Positions 56,481-64,000 of a stretch of 64,000 nt of DNA are shown one piece after another. The stretch lies in assembly GCA_946811185.2 (NCBI GenBank), contig OX328108.1, positions 17,865,239 to 17,929,238 of the forward strand. Direction: 5' to 3'. The translations under genes were made by a program, and so were the position numbers. Under the pieces are notes generated by a model that ran no database searches, was not told the DNA's origin, and saw nothing but the letters and a program-made list of their open reading frames with translations. Each line of letters opens with the position of its first letter. Position 1 is the first letter of the stretch. The DNA is from Hippopus hippopus. Taxonomy: Eukaryota; Mollusca; Bivalvia; Cardiida; Cardiidae.

Positions 56481-56690
56481 TCTACGTGGCTCAGTGGTAA
56501 AGTCAAAGACTCGTAAGCTAGAGACCAAGGAATTGAGTCTCTCCGGAAGCACTGGGTTTTTCGTGAGAGTGTCCTTGGTCAAGATACATCAGAGCCCTAG
56601 CTTGTGAAACCCAGGACTGACGTGAATATTAGAGCTGCCTCCGATATAAAACTGAAACATGTTCATATATAGCGGAATAAAACGAGTGAA
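56481..56690 (+). mobile_element. Second type of tRNA-related SINE
   Basis: 'ctacgtggctcagtggta' is an A-box-like head; 'gaattgagtctctccgg' is a weak B box. The body 'gagagtgtccttggtcaaga' differs from the main SINE. Confidence 0.6.
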
Positions 56691-56757
56691 TCATACCTTG
56701 CTAATGATAATGTCAAAGGATTGCGGTGTTTTGGCTCTTCATTTTCTTTGTTTCGTT

Positions 56758-56927
56758 GAACGCTTTACCTCTCAATCAAAACTTTTAACGACCCAGACAA
56801 TATTCCAAAAATGTTTTCTATCTTATTAAAGACCAAAATAATCATTTGAGCTACAGCTGAATTGTCGTCTGCAATTGCTTTCAATTTGGACTGGTATAAA
56901 ATTTTATCGTTTCATAAAGAGTGAATT
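56758..56927 (-). mobile_element. Family A lacking the hairpin, just before the Mab-21-like gene
   Basis: Short arm joins 'atgttttctatcttatt' directly; ends 71 bp before the start codon. Confidence 0.8.
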
Positions 56928-56978
56928 AGGCCTATAAATTATATACATGTAACTTTTCGTTTTTTTTCTGTAGATCCA

Positions 56979-57053
56979 ATGAGACAGGTCAGAGGAAATG
57001 GGTTGTACACAAAGTGCCAGATATACCGACTTCGAGGTCTATCACCCTTATGA
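56979..57053 (+). promoter_or_regulatory. Overlapping upstream ORF at the Mab-21-like start
   Basis: An ATG 19 bases before the main start opens a 24-codon frame (+1 relative to the gene) that ends with TGA inside the CDS. The upstream ATG has a poor context (C at -3), while the main ATG has A at -3 and G at +4, so leaky scanning would be expected. It matters only if the transcript includes this segment, which the acceptor at 56973 suggests. Confidence 0.45.
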
Positions 57054-58374
57054 AGAAATACTATTTACGCAGGCCGAGACCGTAAATATTGATAGATACT
57101 TTCATCATTTGTACAACCATGTCAAAATGGGCGTACCTTTAGAGGAAGTACGTCACATCCGGGAGGGCGTGGAAAATTTTGTGCTAAAGATGTTAGACGT
57201 CATAGCGGAAACTGATATTCGTTTCCACGTAGAAAGACATGGTTTAATTCAGGTTGGAAGCTTTTTTGAAGGGAGCAAACTCAAGACACCGGACGATTTC
57301 AACTTTGTTGCTGTACTTAGTGAGTTAGACAGCGATGACCTCATTCTGGATGACCCAAATCATCAACAAAATGGTCTACCAGTGAAACTGAGAGTGCGTG
57401 AACAGAAGGATCAAACTTTTAGGCAAAACTGGAAACGGGCAATTGTTGACGACACGTTTTTCCTTGGCAAAAGAACTCCCAAAATTAGACAAAATGGAGT
57501 GTTAGATAAATTTTTAAAGCAAATCAGAATATACCTTAAGACTTTTTCACCTCAAAAAACACCCGTCGGTGAACTGGCTATAGAGGGACACAGTTCAGCT
57601 GCCGCTATCGTCTGTAAATCCTCTGTTTTGTTGAAACTTAAACTTGTTCGCACGCAAATTATTTATGAAGGGTTTCAGAGTGTTGAAATTACAAAATCTT
57701 ATCCCGTTTACGTGACAATTACACCTGCAATTCGCTGGTTTAAGGTCGGCAACTATCTTTTTAAAGAAGATGTTATGGTTCCTTATTTGTTCACGGAAGT
57801 AACTAATTCGGACAGCTTCTTATTGCTTCCTGGACCAGACGGCCACTTTATCAAATCTTTCGATGAAACTGAGAGCAAAGCCATCCGAAATATATCACCA
57901 CGTCACAGAAAATGCCTTACTATAGTTAAATATCTACTCAACGGCGATACTAAACTCCCAGAATACGAACGGGTTGGAGCCTCTCGACTGTTTACTTCGT
58001 ATTCTCTGAAAATGGCCATGCTTTGCTTTGTTAGTTCATGTCCATGTCTTGTTAGGGACTCAGACTACGAAATCGCTGAATGCGTTTTATATTTTTTGAC
58101 TAAGTTACACGATAATTTGCACGACAAGATTCACGGACTTCCCCTCTTACCGAATGCATTTATTAAAACCACGTCAACAGTCGATGAAGCCGTTTTGAAG
58201 GATGGCAGGTTGATGTACATGAATAAAGTTTTATTTTCCGAGTTACTTAAACATGATTTGAAATTATGGATTGGAAAGTTACAGAAATATGATTTCGATG
58301 CACCGTTACCAAGATACGGCGTGGTGCCCCTGTACAAAAAACTAGCAGACAACCGTCTTCATAATTTACCATGA
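56998..58374 (+). CDS. Mab-21/cGAS-like nucleotidyltransferase-fold protein, N-terminally acylated, probably catalytically inactive
   Basis: Single-exon CDS of 458 residues. An acceptor-like T-rich tract with TAG at 56971-56973 suggests an intron in the 5' UTR. The core resembles Mab-21 domain proteins (the superfamily of MAB21L, MB21D and cGAS). Residues 87-103 hold the GS motif and following acidic strand as GSFFEGSKLKTPDDFNF. In cGAS the equivalent strand carries two metal-binding acids spaced x-F-x; here they are Asp100 and Asn102, so the second is replaced. The third acid, on the strand around residues 235-243 (YPVYVTITP), appears to be Tyr238. Two of three metal ligands are therefore non-consensus by eye alignment, pointing to a pseudo-enzyme or altered chemistry. 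No zinc-thumb His/Cys cluster is seen. The N-terminus MGCTQS fits N-myristoylation at Gly2 with palmitoylation at Cys3, predicting membrane attachment. The C-terminal part (NISPRHRKCLTIVKYLL) resembles the helical half of the Mab-21 fold. Family placement is good; function is unknown. Confidence 0.87.
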   Translation: MGCTQSARYTDFEVYHPYEEILFTQAETVNIDRYFHHLYNHVKMGVPLEEVRHIREGVENFVLKMLDVIAETDIRFHVERHGLIQVGSFFEGSKLKTPDDFNFVAVLSELDSDDLILDDPNHQQNGLPVKLRVREQKDQTFRQNWKRAIVDDTFFLGKRTPKIRQNGVLDKFLKQIRIYLKTFSPQKTPVGELAIEGHSSAAAIVCKSSVLLKLKLVRTQIIYEGFQSVEITKSYPVYVTITPAIRWFKVGNYLFKEDVMVPYLFTEVTNSDSFLLLPGPDGHFIKSFDETESKAIRNISPRHRKCLTIVKYLLNGDTKLPEYERVGASRLFTSYSLKMAMLCFVSSCPCLVRDSDYEIAECVLYFLTKLHDNLHDKIHGLPLLPNAFIKTTSTVDEAVLKDGRLMYMNKVLFSELLKHDLKLWIGKLQKYDFDAPLPRYGVVPLYKKLADNRLHNLP

Positions 58375-58676
58375 TCAAAGTCTGTGCAGAAACTGTGTTA
58401 CCAAGATACGGCGTGGTGCCCCTGTACATAAAACTAGCATACAACCGTATTCATAGTTTACCATGATCAAAGTCTGTGCGGAAACTGAGTTACCAAGATA
58501 CGGCGTGTGCGCCTGTACATAAAACTAGCAGAAAATCAGTCTTCATAGTCTACCATGACCAGTATCTATATGTGCAGAAACTGTGTTACCAAGATACGGC
58601 GTGTGCGCCTGTACAAAAATCTAGCAGAAAATCAGTCTTCTTAGTCTACCATGATCAAATTCTGTTTAGAAACCGT
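58305..58676 (+). repeat. Four tandem copies of the 3' end of the Mab-21-like gene
   Basis: A unit beginning gttaccaagatacggcg starts at 58305, 58397, 58489 and 58585 (periods 92, 92 and 96). The first copy is the last ~23 codons plus the stop and start of the 3' UTR of the gene; the other three lie downstream as diverged duplicates. The unit is not a multiple of three, so the copies are not an in-frame protein repeat. Confidence 0.95.
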
Positions 58677-58792
58677 GATTCTAAATGAGTTTTGTAATGC
58701 TTTTTCTTTGCACCCTCTAGCGGCCACAGAGACGCAACAGGAGAGGTCATGTAGTAGGAACACTTACTGTATATCTAAATATTCTTTACAAA

Positions 58793-59004
58793 TTTAACCA
58801 TTATACCACTGGAAACGACTTAAGTTGTTTTTGAGGACAGTGTAGATCGGGATCAGACTGCACATTCTGTGCAGTCTGATCCCGATCTACACTGTCCGCT
58901 ACTTTATTACATATTCTTGCAAAAACAACTTTGAAAAGACAATATTTTGGATATTTTTTTCTGATTGAAAAGGGCCTGTTAACTTATTTAGCGCTCAAAG
59001 GGTA
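58793..59004. mobile_element. Family B MITE with perfect hairpin
   Basis: The hairpin 'gacagtgtagatcgggatc' has a perfectly matched partner; 'tttaaccattatacc' start. Confidence 0.93.
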
Positions 59005-59034
59005 AAGGCTATAAAGAGGATGGTTGCACGATAT

Positions 59035-59325
59035 TTAACGCTGTTTTTTAACATTATTTCAGTTATATCGCGGCGACCAGTGCACCTGTTCATGCTTTCC
59101 TGGAGTTTCTTTTTTTTACCAGTATTGGACACAATATTCTTTCCAAGTCGATGGCTGCTCTCCCACATAACCATTGTCGAAACAAAGGTCAGCGTTGAGA
59201 GAGGAATGAATCCTGTCGCAATGACTATCACCAACCCTCGGAAAGAAGTTGGCCAAGCCGGGAATCGAACCAGCGATCCCCTGTTTTCAAATCCTGCACG
59301 CTACCAACTGAGCTACCGGGCTTAG
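59035..59325 (-). mobile_element. Full-length tRNA-derived SINE
   Basis: The minus strand has 'cccggtagctcagttgg' and 'ggttcgattcccggc' boxes and a full body ending at 'aataatgttaaaaaac'. Confidence 0.9.
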
Positions 59326-59479
59326 TCTATAAAGAGGAACATGTGGATGTTGAGGACAGCAAAATGTATCCAGACATTGTTACCTGTAGTACTGGTTCTC
59401 GTGTATCTATATTCAACTTGTCTTGCTTTGCCATGATGTTTCCATGCGTTTGTGACGGCATGTAATAAACCATAGGCCG

Positions 59480-59648
59480 ATCCCAGTAGCCGAGTCGGTA
59501 ACGTAGAGAGCTTGAAACTATGGGGACGCTTGTTCAAATCCCGAGCCGGGCTAATTTCTTTCCGGGATTTGATACCATGGATAGGTGAACTAACCGCTGC
59601 GATAGTGTTAAAAATGGCGTTTAACTCCTTTCAAACGAACGAACGAAC
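59480..59648 (+). mobile_element. Internally deleted SINE
   Basis: 'cagtagccgagtcggtaac' and 'tgttcaaatcccgagcc' heads join directly to the tail 'atggataggtgaac' and 'aatggcgtttaac', then (gaac)n. Confidence 0.75.
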
Positions 59649-59729
59649 TAAATCTTAATTCACTGTTTCAGATGATATCCATTTTACATAGTCATTTTCT
59701 AGAAGTTAGTTTCAAGAGGCAATAAGTTT

Positions 59730-59938
59730 TAATCCCTATCCTGCTAAATAAGTTAAATCAAATTTTCAAGACGACAGTAAAAACCCGAAGAATGTTATTT
59801 CAAACTTATTTTTGGAGAAAAATATCTCTTTATCGGACAGTGTAGATCCAAGATCAGACTGCACGTTCTGTGCAGTCTGATCTTGATCTACACTGTCCGC
59901 AAAAGGTCGGTGAGTTGCGCTTAGCAGCCAAAAGGTTA
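59730..59938. mobile_element. Family B MITE
   Basis: 'tttaatccctatcctgc' start; very like 3063-3267 and 54714-54906. Confidence 0.92.
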
Positions 59939-59959
59939 GGAAAACTGATATGGATAGGT

Positions 59960-60146
59960 ACACTTTGCGAATAAAGCTCGGCAAATGTCTTTCCGAGGAT
60001 TGACGATAGTCATTGCGATAGGATTCAAATAGCATTTAGAATATTATGCGAAGTATTGGTAGAAGAAACTCCTGGAAATCATGGATAGGTGCACTCGCCT
60101 CCGCGATATAACTGAAATAATGTTGAAAACGGCGTTACATACCTTA
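59960..60146 (+). mobile_element. 5'-truncated SINE
   Basis: Lacks the tRNA head but has 'gaggattgacgatagtcatt', 'catggataggtgcac' and 'aatgttgaaaacggcg'. Confidence 0.75.
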
Positions 60147-60411
60147 CCAACGGAACACATTGCGAATGATGAAAGAAACGAGGATTACAGGGCAATTTCT
60201 CGACCATTTCTTGATATCACATTTTTTGGGGGCAAAACGTCTTGTTTGTTAAAACAGCGAGAATCAATTAAAGTCATGCATCGAGATTTATTACTTGAAT
60301 AAATGTAAAGTAATGCGTAATTAATTAGTATGAGTATAAGCAGTGAACTCCAAGAAGGAAATAAGTTGTCTGCAGAAGATATTTTAATAAATCCCTCAAC
60401 ATGAAGATGTA

Positions 60412-60643
60412 TCATGCTCTGTGAAAAGGGTGTTAAATGTATCCGCAAAAAATACCGATCCATGTCAGCCTGCGCAGTCCGCCATGAAACGAAACTTTTG
60501 GTTAGTTGTAAATTCTCTACATGTCCAAGGATCAGTCAGGATTATGAGTCAGTCGGGTGTCTGCCAAACTGGATTGATTTACTTGGTTAGTGCATCACGG
60601 ATATGCATTAAAACCCCTTTTCCCATAGTACCGCTCAGATGTA
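60412..60643 (+). mobile_element. Family C MITE
   Basis: 'gctctgtgaaaag' start; half hairpin 'cagcctgcgcagtccg'. Confidence 0.85.
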
Positions 60644-60661
60644 TGTTCTTTCCGTTTCTTT

Positions 60662-60873
60662 AACCCTTAACTCGTAACAAGATGACAAAACTTTGGACTC
60701 ATCTAATTGAAAGCACTTGCAGACGACAAATTTAATGTGAATAACGGGATTTGCCTCTGAAAGTGTAGAAAACATGCTGGTTACAGCTTTTTCTCCTGTT
60801 CTCACATTTCTTTGAAAAGCTTTATTCCGAAAGGTCGTAAAAACAAGGTGTTTGTTTGGTAAAAGTGTATTAA
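60662..60873 (+). mobile_element. Family A
   Basis: Long arm clear; hairpin mostly lost ('gaaaacatgctggttacag'). Confidence 0.82.
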
Positions 60874-60894
60874 CTGAGCATTTCCCAGTAAGGA

Positions 60895-61040
60895 AGGGGT
60901 AAAAAGGGAGAAAAGTTCTGCAGTTTCAAGACTACATATATTTTGATGGGGTTATTTCTATACATTAGACTGGGTAGATCTAAGATCGGACGTTCAATTT
61001 TGGACAGCTTAATCTTGATCTGCACTTATTGCAAAGGCAA
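60895..61040. mobile_element. Family B, diverged
   Basis: 'gtagatctaagatcggacg' with 'cttaatcttgatctgcac'. Confidence 0.6.
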
Positions 61041-61082
61041 AATAACTTAGACTTACTAACAATGGGCAATTCAAACATGCAT

Positions 61083-61348
61083 ATGAACCATGCTCTGGCA
61101 AAAGGGGGCTTAATGCATCTCCATTATACATGATACCATCCCAAGTCATCACATAATTATGGATTCATAAGAGCCACTTTTTTAAATAACCGACATAATA
61201 ATGAGGTAGACTGGTCCTTTGACAAACAAAAAATTGACCAATAGCGAAAAAATTCGGCCCAGGTCAGCCTGCGCGGACTGCACAGGCTGACCTGGGTCCA
61301 TACTTTTCGCAGATGCATTTAGTCCCCTTTTCACAGAGCACGGATTAT
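61083..61348 (-). mobile_element. Family C MITE, near-intact
   Basis: 'gaaccatgctctggc' start, 'tttcacagagcacgg' end, full hairpin around 61280. Confidence 0.95.
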
Positions 61349-61355
61349 GTATTAG

Positions 61356-61640
61356 CAGAGCTTAAGGCTTAAGGGGGTATAATGCGTCTCTGTGATGCAT
61401 TACATACATGTACTTCAGGCAAGTCATTACATAAGCATGGACTTATAAAATCCAGTTTGTTTAACAACCGGCTGAATCTGGAGGTAGAATGGTCCTTTGA
61501 CATGCAGAAAATTTACAAATAGCAAATCAATTCGACCAAGGTCAGCCTGCGCAAACTGCACCTGCAGCGACCTGGGTCGATCCTTTTTACAGATGCGTTA
61601 AACCTTCTTTTCAAAAAGTAAGTTCCATACGTTTTTTATT
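61356..61640 (-). mobile_element. Family C MITE, second copy in tandem
   Basis: Same orientation as its neighbour, 7 bp apart; hairpin 'cagcctgcgcaaactgc'. Confidence 0.88.
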
Positions 61641-61708
61641 TTCACACAGTCCTTTCAAATCCTTTTTTTTTTCCTAAGGGTCTTGAAAAAAGAAACACAC
61701 ACACACAA

Positions 61709-61757
61709 ATTTTGTAGATTTTGCTGCCTGTTTGTTTGTTTGTTTGTTTGTTTTTCT
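61709..61757 (+). repeat. (ca)n and (gttt)n microsatellites
   Basis: 'cacacacacaca' followed by seven-fold 'gttt'. Confidence 0.85.
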
Positions 61758-61767
61758 GTTTTCGGAA

Positions 61768-61905
61768 CAATTCAAAGTTTTAATGACCCTAAAAGCGAAG
61801 GCCTTTGAAAACACTGTTGGAAAATGAGAAAATGCTGGAAACCTGATTTGATCCTTTTTCCACTATATCTATTTACCTCACTCAAACTTTATAATTTGAG
61901 CCATT
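61768..61905 (-). mobile_element. Family A fragment
   Basis: Short arm and first hairpin half. Confidence 0.7.
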
Positions 61906-61977
61906 CAGTATAATAGATACAATGTATGTTGAAATATCTATTCAAAGATTGGGAAGGGGAAAAAGGAATATCTGTTG

Positions 61978-62045
61978 CTCAGGATCGAACCCGGACCAAA
62001 AAGTTCAGGTCAGCTGCTGAAGTCATAAGGCTCAGCAGTTGAATT
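61978..62045 (-). mobile_element. tRNA-like SINE head fragment
   Basis: The minus strand carries 'ccgggttcgatcctgagc', a good B box, with a poor A-box region. Confidence 0.4.
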
Positions 62046-62155
62046 CCACTTGAAAAGCTAATCTACTTAAATACTCCCCACCCTTTTCGCGGCCAGAACA
62101 ATCAGGCTGAAAAAAAAGGACAATATTTAGTTGAAAAAAAAATACGCTGGGAAAG

Positions 62156-62252
62156 GTGTGGAAAAAACGGTGTAAAAATGAAGTTATGTCTACACTGAAG
62201 GCTGTCAGGAAATGTGTAGAAAAAACGGTGAAAACATTCTACATTGAAGGCA
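62156..62252 (+). repeat. Short direct duplication
   Basis: 'gtggaaaaaacggtgtaaaa' and 'gtagaaaaaacggtgaaaac', each followed by 'ctaca-tgaaggc', about 57 bp apart. Confidence 0.6.
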
Positions 62253-62466
62253 GATACGTAATCCTTCACAGACTATCAGGCACACCCATAGGTATTGTTA
62301 ACACATCCGACTCCGCCCGCTTGTGTCACCAGTTTTGATTTGCATTTGTTGAGACTTTTGATTTACTATGAAAAATTCATGCAGAATTACAGCATTATTG
62401 GATAAACCAGGGAGACATCTTTTCAGTGGCAACTGGTATCTCCTGCATAAAACGCGCAAAGTAAAA

Positions 62467-63593
62467 CCCCTGTCACACCAGGACGGCGTCCAAGAAAAAA
62501 TGCAGAACGCCGACGTGCGCGCAGAACGATCGCAAGCATCGCCACAGCATCGTAGTGGCATTGCGAGTAGACGCGTTGGGATCGTCTAGGACGCCGAGGG
62601 ACGGCGCGCATTTTGAGCATGCACAAAACAAACGCCGTCGCTCGGCGTTCTGATAAGAGCGCAGTGGGATCAACTGAAGGTCGTCTTAGCGGCGCAGTAA
62701 GATCTCCCACAACGCCACGGGAGCTCCGCCGGCGCGCACAGAGGTCGCAGTGCGAACGCTATGGTTGTCGGTGGCGCTTGCACGGAGACTGTACCGCGTG
62801 CTCTGAGATGTCACTGCGTCTCTACTGTGCTTAGGCCTATATGGCGCGTCAGCGGCGTTTATAAATACAGTGCGTCAACGGCGCTGACATGGAGTGTTAT
62901 TTATTACACTGCGCTCTTAAAACGATTCCTCTGGGCTGCAACGGCGATCATTGCGCTTGTAAGGCGCTTCAACTGCGTCCATCAGTCTTTGTCTGACAAA
63001 AACGAACATATACATATAGTAGACGAAGCATGCAAATAAACATTCAATTCACCATGGCTGATGTACGCTAGCAAGCCGGGCTAGTAATGGTTGAGGAGGT
63101 GAAAATGGTTGACTTGCTTCTATTTGAGAGGGTTGGGGTTTATGTCCTGCTTTTTTCCTCTTTCTTTGAACGAGCATAGTTTTATTCTCCAATGATTTTT
63201 CGAGACCACAGCAAAAAACAATTGATGAATAAACATGTATACATACCATTCGTTTTCAGAGATAGTTCGAACGATTGTCAAGAACACGCCGTCAGCGTAG
63301 TGTGAGCGCCTTGAGAACACCGTGAACGCTCAGTGCACGGAGTATGAGCACCGTGAAATCGCAGAACACGCAGTGGTAGCGCCATGAGAGTGCAGAGAAT
63401 CGCCAAGAAGAACTCCGTAGGAACGCGATAACGCGCCATAGGAGCTCCGTAGCAACGCCTTGGTCATGGTGAGAACGCTGTGACATCTCCGTCTTCGCGA
63501 AAAATATTCGATTTTTCCTGCGATCCCATGGCGCTCTAGGAAATTAAACAACGCCGAGCAAACGCAGCGGAAACGCCTATAGTGTGACAGGGG
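62467..63593. mobile_element. GC-rich TIR element made of ~11-bp modules
   Basis: Its ends are inverted repeats, CCCCTGTCACAC at 62467-62478 and its complement at 63582-63593. Two arrays (about 62480-62990 and 63285-63575) consist of a degenerate 10-13 bp module near 'gtgagaacgcc', oppositely oriented on the two sides. The centre (about 63000-63280) is ordinary AT-rich sequence. CpG content is far above the rest of the window. No transposase is seen, so it would be non-autonomous; the superfamily is unknown to me. Confidence 0.75.
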
Positions 63594-64000
63594 CTTAAAC
63601 TAGAGAAAGTACCCTGTTCTCTTTATAAAGTTGTTGAATAATTCAAAGAGGCAGAATCTAAAAACATTTGAGTTTTCACTGATGGCACAGTTCACTAACA
63701 TTCCTGAATCTCCTGTTCACATGGCGCTGGACAGCGGCATTTCTCAAAACATTTATACATAAAGTCGATTGTTTGAACCAAATAAATATCTGACTTTCAT
63801 CGCTATACATGTACAGATCCTGTTTTGCCAGTATGCAACCAAACGTCTACTCCTTTCTCTCACGACACCACAAAACTTGCTTACCCTTGCTGACCTCCCT
63901 TACCATTCAACTCTTTTATTTATATAAGTCTACTTTTACAGATCTAGCCCAGATGTGACAACTTATCTTGAATAGTTTTGTAGGATAAGTATGATCCTTA
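63594..64000. other. No recognisable feature
   Basis: Nothing supportable after the GC-rich element. Confidence 0.5.

Noticed and set aside
62423..63039. Cluster of overlapping Arg/Ala-rich ORFs on both strands
   Set aside because: Open frames come from the CG-rich ~11-bp modules of the TIR element; no conserved protein is seen.

Overview
The window is nuclear DNA of an animal, most likely a bivalve mollusc. The inference rests on an AT-rich background, animal-type introns, tRNA-derived SINEs, and repeat types I associate with bivalve genomes, such as the 'actggccgaaggccag' element and the 158-bp 'gtgaccttgacc' tandem array. The species cannot be named from the sequence. Only three host genes are supportable; most of the rest is transposon-derived, mainly short non-autonomous elements.

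Gene layout. (1) 10866-19396, plus strand: a six-coding-exon gene for a 716-residue protein I do not recognise, with a folded N-terminal third and a long Pro/Ser/Asn-rich tail ending in a PDZ-ligand-like ESFI. (2) 30883-52757, minus strand: a complete twelve-exon PDIA4 (ERp72) gene. The splice phases close to a 635-residue protein with a signal peptide, three CGHC thioredoxin sites and a terminal KDEL. (3) 56998-58374, plus strand: an intronless CDS for a 458-residue Mab-21/cGAS-like protein with an N-terminal acylation motif and non-consensus catalytic positions. No operon-like or functional link between the three is visible. PDIA4 acts in ER protein folding, and the Mab-21-like protein is probably membrane-tethered.

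Repeat landscape. The dominant family, called A here, has about 70 copies spread across the whole window including the introns. It is about 225 bp long, bounded by TTAA, begins CYCTTTACCA and ends TGGTAAAGRG. Its centre is a nearly perfect ~60-bp hairpin. A second family, B (~205 bp), has similar termini and a 'gcagtctgatc' hairpin. One B copy is cleanly nested in an A copy and one A copy is cleanly nested in family C, each flanked by TTAA, so both behave like piggyBac-type MITEs. Family C (~260 bp) has a 'cagcctgcgcag' hairpin and TIRs of about 25 bp. Other elements are tRNA-derived SINEs, a decayed mariner gene, a Tc1 fragment, a 3.2-kb pogo/Tigger-like element in PDIA4 intron 1, several fold-back elements, and two nearly identical 0.63-kb repeats in inverted orientation that bracket PDIA4. 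At the right end is a GC-rich 1.1-kb TIR element built of ~11-bp modules.

Region by region: 1-10.8 kb is repeats with no gene. 10.8-19.4 kb is gene 1 with repeats in its introns. 19.5-30.8 kb is dense repeats, probably including the PDIA4 3' flank. 30.9-52.8 kb is PDIA4. 52.8-56.9 kb is its promoter side and repeats. 57-58.7 kb is the Mab-21-like gene followed by tandem copies of its own 3' end. 58.8-64 kb is repeats only.
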